Shown here piece after piece: positions 8,109 through 15,002 of a stretch of 32,413 nucleotides of DNA (positions are counted from its first letter, which is position 1; each line of letters opens with the position of its first letter). The DNA lies in the IMG/VR virus record IMGVR_UViG_3300034103_001300, positions 1-32,413 of that record; one strand, written 5' to 3'. A program made the translations under genes and the position numbers. The notes under the pieces were generated by a model. It was not told the origin of the DNA. It saw only the letters and a list, made by a program, of their open reading frames with translations, and did not search any database. Source of the DNA: a virus.

Positions 8109-8410
8109 GCCAGTTCGCCCAAGCCTACACCGCCGCCACCGATGAAGCCGTGGCGACCATCGGCGACGAATGCACCTACCGCGAGCGCGTTTATCCTTGC
8201 GTCATCGGCGAGGAAACCTACGGCAACACGCTGGGCGAGGGCGGCTTCGAAGCCGCGCGCGAAGTCTCCGTCACGCTGGCCCGCAGCAACGCCCCGACCT
8301 TCCGCATGGGCGACCGCTGCAAGGTGAATGGACGCAGCTACCGCATCATCGGCATCGACACCGACCTCGCCGCCATTGACCTCCGCCTGCAATCCCCCGA
8401 CGCCCGCTAA
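8105..8410 (+). CDS. Putative head-tail joining protein (FII-like)
   Basis: This 101-residue protein stands where lambda and HK97-type phages encode the head closure or head-tail joining protein. The N-terminal helix (FAQAYTAATDEAV) is followed by a beta-rich body (REVSVTLARS, FRMGDRCKVNGRSYRIIGID, AAIDLRLQSP). That ending resembles the small beta-barrel of FII-type proteins, in which a 'GxxxxxNGxxYxI' strand pair is common. There are no membrane segments. It overlaps the glycosyltransferase stop and is followed after 3 nt by the next gene, so it is part of the head-tail operon. Assignment rests on position and general fold. Confidence 0.6.
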   Translation: MSQFAQAYTAATDEAVATIGDECTYRERVYPCVIGEETYGNTLGEGGFEAAREVSVTLARSNAPTFRMGDRCKVNGRSYRIIGIDTDLAAIDLRLQSPDAR

Positions 8411-8413
8411 CCC

Positions 8414-8905
8414 ATGAGCGCCCCCCTTTACAGCCTCGAAGAATCCCTTGAACGCAGCGTCGTGCAAACGCTCCAAGGCATCACCGCGCTTTCACCTTAC
8501 GCCATCGTAGCCGCCGATGTTTCCGAAGAAACCGACCTGCCGCTGATTTCCGTTCGCGCCGAACGCCAGGACGAAGTTGTCCTCGGAATGCAGACCTACA
8601 ACGCCCGCCTCGCCGTCACCATGACCGCCGCCGCCGATGAAACCTCCGACGAGGAACGCGACCAGCGCCGCGTGGCCGATTCTGAGGATGATGACGAGGG
8701 AGCCCCCGGCTTCAAAGCCGATTGGAAGACCCTCGCCGACACCCTTGCCGCCCCCGCTTTCAAGGATTCTCTCAACGCCCTTTCGCTTGTCCATGTCTGG
8801 GGCATGGAGCAAGAGCCCGTCACTTATGAAAACGCCGACCGCACCTTCTCCCGCACCTTCAACGCCCGCCTCTGGGTCAACGAAGTCCAAACGCTCCAAG
8901 CCTAA
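8414..8905 (+). CDS. Putative tail terminator or neck protein
   Basis: A 163-residue protein that begins three bases after the previous stop. Its order after the joining protein and before the tail tube candidate matches tail terminator proteins (lambda gpU). The opening SLEESLERSVVQTLQGITAL helix, the strands LPLISVRAERQDEV and YNARLAVTMTAAADE, and the ending FSRTFNARLWV fit the mixed alpha/beta fold of that family. Residues 75-100 are strongly acidic (SDEERDQ, SEDDDEG). The stop context and the coding-looking sequence after it, in the +1 frame, are discussed as a separate finding. Function is moderately supported by synteny only. Confidence 0.55.
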   Translation: MSAPLYSLEESLERSVVQTLQGITALSPYAIVAADVSEETDLPLISVRAERQDEVVLGMQTYNARLAVTMTAAADETSDEERDQRRVADSEDDDEGAPGFKADWKTLADTLAAPAFKDSLNALSLVHVWGMEQEPVTYENADRTFSRTFNARLWVNEVQTLQA

Positions 8906-9044
8906 CAGCGGCGACATCATCCGCCTCGCCAACTGGCCCGATTGTCTCTCCGACAAAGCCGTCGCCGAGTCCGTGGCCGAGGCTGTTTATGAGGGCTACG
9001 AGCAAAAATCCGGCCATCGCACCGGCCTCTATCGCGTGCGCTAG
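8826..9044 (+). CDS. Overlapping small gene or +1 extension of the preceding gene
   Basis: The region 8906-9044 clearly looks coding in the +1 frame relative to the 163-residue gene. It encodes SGDIIRLANWPDCLSDK and ends GHRTGLYRVR, with C/G-ending codons throughout. The only ATG that opens this frame is at 8826, giving 72 residues whose first 28 are a Pro/Ser/Thr-rich string overlapping the previous gene by 80 nt, which looks like frame shadow. The alternatives are a +1 frameshift near the GCC TAA C stop, a non-AUG start, or a sequencing or mutational indel. I do not recognise the protein. I list the 8826 start as the formal option, but the N-terminus is uncertain. Confidence 0.45.
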   Translation: MKTPTAPSPAPSTPASGSTKSKRSKPNSGDIIRLANWPDCLSDKAVAESVAEAVYEGYEQKSGHRTGLYRVR

Positions 9045-9045
9045 G

Positions 9046-9051
9046 TTGACA
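9046..9051 (+). promoter_or_regulatory. TTGACA start-associated element, copy 6
   Basis: TTGACA lies 16 nt before the ATG at 9068, one base after the preceding TAG stop. A TATTAT follows only 12 nt later, too close to serve as a sigma-70 -10 box. Confidence 0.5.
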
Positions 9052-9067
9052 TCGCTGCCTTGGTATT

Positions 9068-9415
9068 ATGGCAGCAACTATCGTCGGCATTTCTGGTCTT
9101 TCTTTTGGTGGCTCGGTTGAAACCGTGGCCGTTTTTACCTCTTTCTCGCAAACGTCAGACAGCGACAAAACCGTCGTGGTCGATGAGGACGGCGATCATG
9201 TGGCCGTGGCCTACCATGGCAAAAAGTCCGTCGCTTCCATGAGTGGGTATTTGAAATCTACCATGCCCACCATCGGCGCAAGCGTCACTTTGGCCAATGC
9301 CATCACCAGCCTTGGCGGTGTCTCAGGGGCATTTTATGTCGATTCCGTCGCCGTCTCCAAAGCCCCGAACGACTTCCATCAAGTGACGATCGGCGCAAGC
9401 TGCCACGGCTTCTAA
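9068..9415 (+). CDS. Small beta-rich structural protein, possible tail tube subunit
   Basis: A 115-residue protein rich in Ser, Thr, Val and Gly (ISGLSFGGSVETVAVFTSFSQ, KKSVASMSGYLKS, SGAFYVDSVAVSK). Alternating strands and a 'V-S-G-x-L' turn resemble tail tube monomers, which stack into the tube around the tape measure. The location between the terminator-like gene and the chaperones is where the tube gene usually lies. Against this, it is shorter than the usual 150-200 or more residues, so it could instead be a decoration or another minor structural protein. It has no signal peptide or membrane segment. Confidence 0.5.
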   Translation: MAATIVGISGLSFGGSVETVAVFTSFSQTSDSDKTVVVDEDGDHVAVAYHGKKSVASMSGYLKSTMPTIGASVTLANAITSLGGVSGAFYVDSVAVSKAPNDFHQVTIGASCHGF

Positions 9416-9449
9416 CCCGCGCTAACGCGCCCAACCTGAGATCGAGATC

Positions 9450-9851
9450 ATGCAAGCCGCTTACTACGCCACCACCGATACGAAAGTCGCCACCTGCCTT
9501 TGCACCGTTGGCGTCCCTCTGCGCCAGCAAGACCCGCTTTCCCGCGTCATGCAGAAAGGGCGCGAGATCGTCCACTACTGGTTTTCTTGCGACGGCGCGG
9601 GCGGACTTCCCACTGGCCAGATCGTCGAGGCCATCCTCGAGGGGCAAGACGCCTGCGAAGCCCTGCGCGACAAACTGCCCGACCTGCCCGGCGCGCGTGC
9701 CGCCCTCTACAACCGCGAGCTCCTGCTCGACGTCATCTTCAAAAAGACCCGCCGCCTCGTCATGGTCAATCTCCCGAACGGCGCGGTCATGCTCGCCGAC
9801 GAAAAACTCTCCCCCGACGTCAAACGCCAAGTCGCCGAGATGGTCATGTGA
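9450..9851 (+). CDS. Unrecognised tail-module protein
   Basis: A 133-residue protein that I do not recognise. It starts with a short strand-rich section containing two cysteines (ATCLCTVGVPL). Next comes GREIVHYWFSC, and then a largely helical C-terminal half (GQIVEAILEGQDACEALRDKL, ARAALYNRELLLDVIFKKT, SPDVKRQVAEM). The start at 9450 is preceded by GAGATCGAG, a partial Shine-Dalgarno match, rather than a TTGACA element. It sits between the tube candidate and the AT-rich insert gene and is followed by a strong hairpin, so it closes a transcription block. Confidence 0.6.
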   Translation: MQAAYYATTDTKVATCLCTVGVPLRQQDPLSRVMQKGREIVHYWFSCDGAGGLPTGQIVEAILEGQDACEALRDKLPDLPGARAALYNRELLLDVIFKKTRRLVMVNLPNGAVMLADEKLSPDVKRQVAEMVM

Positions 9852-9888
9852 TTTGCTGGTTAGTGTGTGTGTTTGTTTGTTCATAACT

Positions 9889-9914
9889 AAGGGCGGGGCT
9901 CCGGCTCCGCCCTT
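9889..9914. terminator. Strong hairpin with UCCG loop, probable terminator or processing site
   Basis: AAGGGCGGGGC (9889-9899) pairs with GCTCCGCCCTT (9904-9914) over 11 positions with one G-T wobble and a TCCG tetraloop. The downstream sequence CCTCTTG is only partly T-rich, so it may terminate weakly or protect transcripts instead. It is preceded by a TG/TTTG simple-sequence stretch (about 9863-9880). It separates the GC-rich module from the AT-rich gene at 9939. Confidence 0.6.
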
Positions 9915-9918
9915 CCTC

Positions 9919-9924
9919 TTGACA
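9919..9924 (+). promoter_or_regulatory. TTGACA start-associated element, copy 7
   Basis: TTGACA lies 14 nt before the ATG at 9939, just after the hairpin. The element has thus been kept in front of a gene of foreign composition. Confidence 0.5.
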
Positions 9925-9938
9925 GCCGACAAAAAGCT

Positions 9939-10622
9939 ATGGCGACTGTAAGACATTTGGGGCTGTTCCCTTGGTGCACCACCTATCATACGACACAGGA
10001 CATTGGAGCGGGGACACTTTGGCCCATCGGTTTAACAAAAAGCCAAATGCTCAAGTTCTATTGGTTGATCAAAAAAATAAAACTAACCTCTGAAGATGCG
10101 TCTCTTGTAACCATAGGAGAACACACGGATTTTTTTCCGTTTAATCCCGAACGCACAGAAAAAAATTTGGTATGCGCTCAAACATATTATGCACAAATTG
10201 TAGACGGTGATTTCGCTTTGAATTTCTTTGAAATTTGGTGGTCGCAAACACTTTATATAGAGTCAACAAGCCTTTTTTACCCTTATTTGCGACTGCAATT
10301 TATTACGTCGGAAGTAGCCGACCCATCGGAGCAAACAGATCCAAATATCGAACAAAGAAGTCGCAGCGTTGTAGCAGATTCTTACTGGAAAAGTTACACA
10401 TCAGGAACCACGCCGACTGAAGGAGGAGTTATTGATTTTTTTGGCGAGGAGCTTTCTATGGGTTATGGTTTTAGTGTGGACACAGGAACGGGTTCCGCTC
10501 CGCAAAGATACGGGCCGGGCACCATAGCTGCCGAAGAATACTGGCCCTACGACCCCGGCGACGGCCTCGGCCCCATCTACGACAGCACGACCGGCGAGCA
10601 GTTGCGCGAGTTCCCTGCCTAA
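9939..10622 (+). CDS. AT-rich insert gene of unknown function, chimeric 3' end
   Basis: The 227-residue product is unlike its neighbours. Its first about 186 codons use A/T-ending codons and are rich in Phe, Tyr, Trp, Ile and Lys (FYWLIKKIKLTSE, FALNFFEIWWSQTLYIES, FYPYLRLQFITSE). The last about 40 codons (YGPGTIAAEEYWPYDPGDGLGP onward) switch abruptly to the GC-rich style of the window near 10497. I do not recognise the family. The aromatic-rich beta pattern would suit a virion surface or receptor-type domain. Its place just before the tail chaperones, behind a hairpin, suggests a module exchanged between phages. No signal peptide is present. Confidence 0.75.
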   Translation: MATVRHLGLFPWCTTYHTTQDIGAGTLWPIGLTKSQMLKFYWLIKKIKLTSEDASLVTIGEHTDFFPFNPERTEKNLVCAQTYYAQIVDGDFALNFFEIWWSQTLYIESTSLFYPYLRLQFITSEVADPSEQTDPNIEQRSRSVVADSYWKSYTSGTTPTEGGVIDFFGEELSMGYGFSVDTGTGSAPQRYGPGTIAAEEYWPYDPGDGLGPIYDSTTGEQLREFPA

Positions 10623-10654
10623 AATCTGCCATTGCCAATTTCTCTTTCGCTGCG

Positions 10655-10660
10655 TTGACA
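10655..10660 (+). promoter_or_regulatory. TTGACA start-associated element, copy 8
   Basis: TTGACA lies 16 nt before the ATG at 10677 (tail assembly chaperone). Confidence 0.5.
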
Positions 10661-10676
10661 GCGGGCGCGGGTCGAT

Positions 10677-11072
10677 ATGGACATCGACCCAGAAAAAAGA
10701 TCGGGCCTCCTCGAGCAGGCGGCATTCAGCGGCAACCAAGAGATCCACGGCCTCGAGCTGCGCCCCGTCACGGCAGCGACTTGGAGCCTGCTCTCCCGCC
10801 TCGGCAACCATTTCGTCACCGGCGTGCCCAGCAGCGACAATGCTTTTGCCGTTTACAGCTTCGTCTATCTGCACAGCAAACCGCTGTCCGAAATCCGCCG
10901 CCGCATCGCCGTAATCGACGACCTCCGCGCCGACATCTACGACTTCATGGACGCACGCCCGGTCGAGGACATGTTCGCCTTCCTGCCGTGGATCACGGCG
11001 CAAATGGAGCACGTCGCCGCGACCATCACCGCAAGCGCCCCCGGAGCCGGAACCGCCGACCCAAAAGCCTAA
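10677..11072 (+). CDS. Tail assembly chaperone, short form (gpG-like)
   Basis: A 131-residue protein located directly upstream of the tape measure region, in the place of lambda gpG. It probably coats the tape measure during tail assembly. It is mainly helical (ATWSLLSRLGNHF, DNAFAVYSFVYLHSKPLSEI, DLRADIYDFMDARPVEDMF) with a flexible Ala/Gly/Pro end. Its last codons carry the slippery heptamer C CCA AAA six bases before the stop, the hallmark of this gene pair. The start at 10677 is 16 nt after a TTGACA element. Confidence 0.85.
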   Translation: MDIDPEKRSGLLEQAAFSGNQEIHGLELRPVTAATWSLLSRLGNHFVTGVPSSDNAFAVYSFVYLHSKPLSEIRRRIAVIDDLRADIYDFMDARPVEDMFAFLPWITAQMEHVAATITASAPGAGTADPKA

Positions 11073-11302
11073 ACGCCGCGCGTCCCGCGTGGCAGGTCGC
11101 CATCGCCGCGCGCGTGGCAAAATACGGCATCACCCTCGAGCAAGCCCTCTGGGAATTGCCGCTGGCACTCCTCAACCAACTCGTCATCTACGACGAACTG
11201 GCCAACGGACGCACCCCCCGCTGGTTCACCGACACCGAAACCAGCGCCCAATCCCTCGACGAACTCCTCGCCGCCGCGCTGACACCGCACCCAGAAGCAT
11301 GA
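10677..11302 (+). CDS. Tail assembly chaperone, frameshifted long form (gpGT-like)
   Basis: A -1 slip at 11060-11066 joins the first 130 codons of the short form to the overlapping frame. That frame continues SLNAARPAWQVAIAARVAKY and ends LLAAALTPHPEA at 11302. The fusion would be about 208 residues. The T-part lacks any start codon of its own near its beginning but is clearly coding (ITLEQALWELPLALLNQLVIYDEL), which is what a programmed frameshift predicts. In lambda the long form recruits tail tube subunits to the tape measure. The stop lies just after the next gene's ATG at 11299. Confidence 0.85.
11060..11066 (+). other. Programmed -1 frameshift site C CCA AAA
   Basis: In the zero frame the codons are GAC CCA AAA GCC TAA, and the heptamer CCCAAAA fits the X XXY YYZ rule with X=C and Y=A. 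Slipping back one base gives re-pairing as CCC AAA and continues in the frame of the T extension. The zero-frame stop lies one codon further on. Confidence 0.85.
11279..11284 (+). promoter_or_regulatory. CTGACA variant of the start-associated element, second case
   Basis: CTGACA followed by CCGCAC lies 14 nt before the ATG at 11299, inside the 3' end of the frameshift extension. The layout is the same as for the variant before 8105. Confidence 0.4.
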
Positions 11303-12057
11303 ACGTGACCGTAGAAGCCGACGCCAAAGCCATGCGCCGCTTCCACAGCGCGATCAACGACCTCCGCAAGATCAGCGGCAAGGATTTCGAGCAAGTCATC
11401 AAAGCCGAGCTGGGAGCCGCCTTGAGCAGCGCCGTCACCGCCACGCAAAAGGCCAGCGTCAAGAGCATCGAAAAGAACCACCGCGCCCAACCCGGCGCGC
11501 GCTACGCCATCGAATACGCTGGCCCCGTCTCCAGCACCGGCAAGAGCTACACCCCCGCCCAGATCGACGCCCTCAAGCGCCGTGCCGCCCGGCGTCGCGC
11601 CAATGCCAAGAATGGCAAGCTCGTCTATTATCTCAGCGGCAGCAACCAGTCGCATCAGCATCCCTCGTGGCTGTTCAGCCAGATCAAAGACTTCCGCGAC
11701 AAAAGCCTCGCCAACAAAAAGAAAGCGCGCGGCCTTGCCGCTTCGATGTGGGTCAAGATCGGCGAGGGGCTTGGCATTCCCGTCAAAGCCCCCGGCTACG
11801 TCAAAAATGCCGCGCATCACAAATCCGGCGACATGCGCCACTTGATCGAGCTCAAAAGCACCGGCAAAGGCAACAGCTACGAGATCGGCTTTATTAACAA
11901 GCTCTCCCATGTGAACAAATGGACGCGCGCCGGTGCGACCTTCCGCCAAGCCATGAACCGCCGTGCCAATTTCTTTTCCGCCTCGGTCAAACTGGCCGGA
12001 GCCAAGAAAATCAAAAGCGTCATGGCTCGCTATCCCGGCCTCGCCAGCGTGTCTTGA
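11299..12057 (+). CDS. Basic tail-module protein upstream of the tape measure
   Basis: A 252-residue basic protein between the chaperones and the tape measure gene. I do not recognise a named family. It contains a helical N-terminus (DAKAMRRFHSAINDLRKISG, VIKAELGAALSSAVTATQKA), a very basic patch (DALKRRAARRRANAKNGK, residues about 93-110) and a C-terminal half with GYVKNAAHHKSGDMRHLIELK and NKLSHVNKW. The opening resembles minor tail or virion morphogenesis proteins that begin with paired helices, but that is only an impression. The stop TGA (12055-12057) is part of the next TTGACA element. A structural or assembly role in the tail is inferred from position. Confidence 0.6.
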   Translation: MNVTVEADAKAMRRFHSAINDLRKISGKDFEQVIKAELGAALSSAVTATQKASVKSIEKNHRAQPGARYAIEYAGPVSSTGKSYTPAQIDALKRRAARRRANAKNGKLVYYLSGSNQSHQHPSWLFSQIKDFRDKSLANKKKARGLAASMWVKIGEGLGIPVKAPGYVKNAAHHKSGDMRHLIELKSTGKGNSYEIGFINKLSHVNKWTRAGATFRQAMNRRANFFSASVKLAGAKKIKSVMARYPGLASVS

Positions 12058-12059
12058 CA
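12054..12059 (+). promoter_or_regulatory. TTGACA start-associated element, copy 9
   Basis: TTGACA lies 15 nt before the ATG at 12075. The TGA inside it is the stop codon of the preceding gene, as at copy 1. Confidence 0.5.
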
Positions 12060-12074
12060 TGACCGCCTCGGCAA

Positions 12075-14027
12075 ATGGCTGACGGCAACATCGCATTTAA
12101 TGCTTCGCTCAACACCGCTGGTTTCGACAGCGGGGCCAAGCACCTGCAAAACGTCGCCTCGTCTGCCAGCGGGGCCATCACGCAGCACTTCGGCAAGATC
12201 GCCACCGCCGTCATCGGCATCGGCGCGGCCTTCATGGGTGTGCGTGCCGCTGCCCAAGCCTTCAACGCCGCCATCGCCATGGGCGGACAACTCAACGACC
12301 TCTCCGCCCGCACCGGCGAAAGCGCAGGCAACCTCGCCATCCTGCAACGTGCTTTTCAAAATGCCGGAGCCGGTGCCGATGCTGTCGGCCCGACCATCAA
12401 CCGCCTGCAACGCGCCATCATCGAGGCAGGCGAGGGGGGCAAACAGCAGGCCGAAGCCTTTGCCAAGCTGGGCTTGAGCTTTGCCGACATCCGCAACCTT
12501 TCCCCGACCGAGCAACTGCAAGCCGTCGCCAAAGCCCTGCAGGGCGTATCAAACGACTCCGACCGCAGTGCCATCGCCATGCAGCTTCTCGGACGCTCCG
12601 GCGGCGAACTCCTCCCGCTCCTCCGCGCCATGGGCACCGAACTGGACGTCGCTCGCGGGCAGCTCGGCAGCTTGCCCGGCGTGATCGACCGCACCAATGC
12701 TCACCTTGACGCCATCGGCGACAACTTCGCCGCCATCGGCGAGAAGGGCAAAGAGTTCATGGTTGGCTTTCTGGAAAAAGTCGCACCCGCCCTGGCTGAC
12801 CTTACCACCCGCATGGCCAACATCGACGCCGCCGGGTTCGGGGCCAAGCTCTCCGAATACGCCGAAAAGACCGGGCGCTGGATTGTCGAAACCTTCAAGC
12901 TCGGCGATGCCCTCAACAACATCGAGCTCGCCATCAAAGGCATCACCTCGGGCGATTTCGGCAAAGGCTTCGAGCTTCTTTTCGTCACCGCCCGCATCAC
13001 CGCCTCCAACGCCATCAACGAAATCGTCGCCATGGCCATGGCTGGCTTGAGCTCGCTGGGATCGTTTATTGTGGAAGTGCTTGGCCCCGACTCCGCCGCT
13101 TTTCGCATCATCAAAAACGGCTTCGATGTGCTTGCCACCAACCTAGGCATCAGCTTGGCCGAAGCCATTCTCAAAGCCATTGAGGGCATCCCCTTCCTCG
13201 ATGGCGTGCGGCAGAATATCCGCGAAACTATCGACTGGGCCAAAGACGACGTGGCCATGCTCATGTCGTGGATCAAAGAAGACGTGGGCGAAGTCGGCAC
13301 AGAATTGATCGAGGCGGGCAAAAAATTCCCGACCAGTTTCGCCGCCGCCTACGATTCCTACGCCAAATCCCCCCTCATCGACATCACCTCTGCCTTGGCC
13401 GAGCAGAAGCAGCTTTCCGCCGACCTCGCCGAAAACATCAAAGCCGCCGGGGTCAACGCGGGCGACTTCGCCAAGGCCATGCACTCCAACCCGCTTTATG
13501 CCGGCCTCGGCGCGCGTGGCATGATGAAAGAAGGCGAGCCCTTCAAGATGGATTACTCCAAGCTCTCGCTGGGCGCGCCCGACCACACGCTTGCCGATGG
13601 CGAAACCGGCGCAGGCGGCGGCGGTTCCCGCAGCAGCGGCCCCCAGACCGCCTTCTACAAACTTTCCGGCATGGCCAAAGACTTCGACAAAGGCGCCATG
13701 CGCGACATTGGCCGTATCACCGACCGCGCCGGAATCTACCAAGACAAAGCCGCCGATTACGCCAGCCGGGGGATGCACGGATCAGCCGCCAATGCCGCCG
13801 CCAAGGCCGAACAAATCCGCCAACAGGAAGCCGCCAAAGCTCTCGAGCGCATGGGCAAGAATGGAGCCAAGCCCGAAGCCCAGCGCAAAAAGGAAGAAGA
13901 AGCGGCAAAATCTTCCGCCGCCCCCGGCACCCCCGAAGACTCCGCCACCGCAATCTACACATGGCTCAAAGAAACCTTCATGGCCGAATTTAAAGACCGC
14001 CTGCCGCAAGCGGTTTTGACCTCTTAA
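12075..14027 (+). CDS. Tail tape measure protein
   Basis: At 650 residues this is the longest gene of the tail module and lies right behind the chaperones. It begins with the typical FNASLNTAGFDSGAKHLQN motif of tape measures. A hydrophobic helix follows at about 40-62 (IATAVIGIGAAFMGVRAAA), then LNDLSARTGESAGNLAILQRAF, a pattern common in the conserved tape-measure domain. A second apolar stretch lies near 310-345 and the end (about 545-625) is a charged Ala/Lys/Glu helix. It sets tail length; with roughly 0.15 nm per residue the tail would be near 100 nm, which is short for a siphovirus. This estimate uses the usual rule and is not measured. Confidence 0.88.
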   Translation: MADGNIAFNASLNTAGFDSGAKHLQNVASSASGAITQHFGKIATAVIGIGAAFMGVRAAAQAFNAAIAMGGQLNDLSARTGESAGNLAILQRAFQNAGAGADAVGPTINRLQRAIIEAGEGGKQQAEAFAKLGLSFADIRNLSPTEQLQAVAKALQGVSNDSDRSAIAMQLLGRSGGELLPLLRAMGTELDVARGQLGSLPGVIDRTNAHLDAIGDNFAAIGEKGKEFMVGFLEKVAPALADLTTRMANIDAAGFGAKLSEYAEKTGRWIVETFKLGDALNNIELAIKGITSGDFGKGFELLFVTARITASNAINEIVAMAMAGLSSLGSFIVEVLGPDSAAFRIIKNGFDVLATNLGISLAEAILKAIEGIPFLDGVRQNIRETIDWAKDDVAMLMSWIKEDVGEVGTELIEAGKKFPTSFAAAYDSYAKSPLIDITSALAEQKQLSADLAENIKAAGVNAGDFAKAMHSNPLYAGLGARGMMKEGEPFKMDYSKLSLGAPDHTLADGETGAGGGGSRSSGPQTAFYKLSGMAKDFDKGAMRDIGRITDRAGIYQDKAADYASRGMHGSAANAAAKAEQIRQQEAAKALERMGKNGAKPEAQRKKEEEAAKSSAAPGTPEDSATAIYTWLKETFMAEFKDRLPQAVLTS

Positions 14028-14031
14028 TACT

Positions 14032-14700
14032 ATGCCAGCCACGATAATTAAAAAACCGGGTTTGTCAGGGCGCTCGCTTATTTCGGCCAACGTGAACGTC
14101 GCCGATGACGGCCTCGTCACCGTCGCCGCAAGCTATTTGCTCAACAGTCCCGCCGAGCTCGGCGCGCTGTCCGTCGACGCGCCTGTATCCGACCCCTTCC
14201 AAGGCTTGCCAAACTTGCAAGGCGGATTGTTTGTCCTGAACCGCAGCACGAATAAACGCGGCGGATTGCTTTATTGTGACGTCGAACTGGTCGGCGCTCT
14301 CAACCCTCCGCGATACGTCGTCTTCGACGGCAAAGAAGTCCGCTCGTTTACCGGCACATTGCCGGATTCGATCACTTCGCTAGTAAACGTCGGTGTAGGC
14401 TTGCAACCTTATCGCACCGACTATTATGCGCCGTATCGCACAATCACTTGGACAAACATGGCCGGGCAAGTCGTTCGCCCCGGCAACGGCAACCCGGTCG
14501 AATCCATCGAGCGATTCAATACCCGCCAAGGCTTTCTGCTTTATGAAGCGCCAGACGGAGAAGACAACGTAAAGGTCGAAAAACTTTTGATTGGCGAACG
14601 CGCAAAGGAAATTTTTGTCGTCCAACTTTCCCAGCAAGAAGTTGGTCGCGTTGTGCGATCTACCTTGACCACAACCAAAATTCTCGAACCACAGGAGTAA
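14032..14700 (+). CDS. Putative tail protein behind the tape measure
   Basis: A 222-residue protein, mostly strands (SLISANVNVADDGLVTVAASY, RGGLLYCDVELVGA, YVVFDGKEVRSFTGTL, IFVVQLSQQEVGRVVRSTL). Its place just after the tape measure is where distal tail or baseplate hub proteins are encoded. I do not recognise the family, and at 222 residues it is shorter than most distal tail proteins. Codon usage is intermediate between the GC-rich core and the AT-rich gene at 15003. The preceding tape-measure stop is four bases upstream. It shows only a degenerate TTGACC 10 nt before the start. Confidence 0.55.
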   Translation: MPATIIKKPGLSGRSLISANVNVADDGLVTVAASYLLNSPAELGALSVDAPVSDPFQGLPNLQGGLFVLNRSTNKRGGLLYCDVELVGALNPPRYVVFDGKEVRSFTGTLPDSITSLVNVGVGLQPYRTDYYAPYRTITWTNMAGQVVRPGNGNPVESIERFNTRQGFLLYEAPDGEDNVKVEKLLIGERAKEIFVVQLSQQEVGRVVRSTLTTTKILEPQE

Positions 14701-14705
14701 TTTCA

Positions 14706-15002
14706 ATGAGCGTGCTTTACAAATTTGCGGAAAGTTTGACCGGCCAAGATAAATCCGGCCCGCCCTATAAAATCTCGGCTGGAAAGCTCGATCAGAATTT
14801 CCAAGCCTGCTCACCCATTCCGCAAGATGGCGATTCCGATATCATCGTCACCCAGACCAAAGACGGGTGGAAGTTGGAGCTGAAACAAGACTTGCTAGAT
14901 CAGGGCTCCGGTCTGCCAATAGCCCCAGAAGATGGAACGCTCTATGTTCTAACAAGCAAAAACGGACAATTATCGTGGACGGCCACGGAGGACTGCGACT
15001 AA
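14706..15002 (+). CDS. Small tail-region protein of unknown function
   Basis: A 98-residue acidic protein beginning MSVLYKFAESLTGQDK. It ends in strands that look like a small beta domain (SDIIVTQTKDGWKLELKQDLL, GTLYVLTSKNGQLSWTAT). A GGAG sequence lies about 9 nt upstream of the start. The stop abuts the next ATG (TAAATG), so the two genes are probably translated together. I do not recognise it; its layout suggests a chaperone or minor partner of the larger AT-rich protein that follows. Confidence 0.6.
   Translation: MSVLYKFAESLTGQDKSGPPYKISAGKLDQNFQACSPIPQDGDSDIIVTQTKDGWKLELKQDLLDQGSGLPIAPEDGTLYVLTSKNGQLSWTATEDCD

Noticed and set aside
9863-9880. The TG/TTTG simple repeat as a phase-variable tract
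   Set aside because: It lies outside any coding frame and no promoter spacing depends on it; it is more likely incidental sequence before the hairpin.
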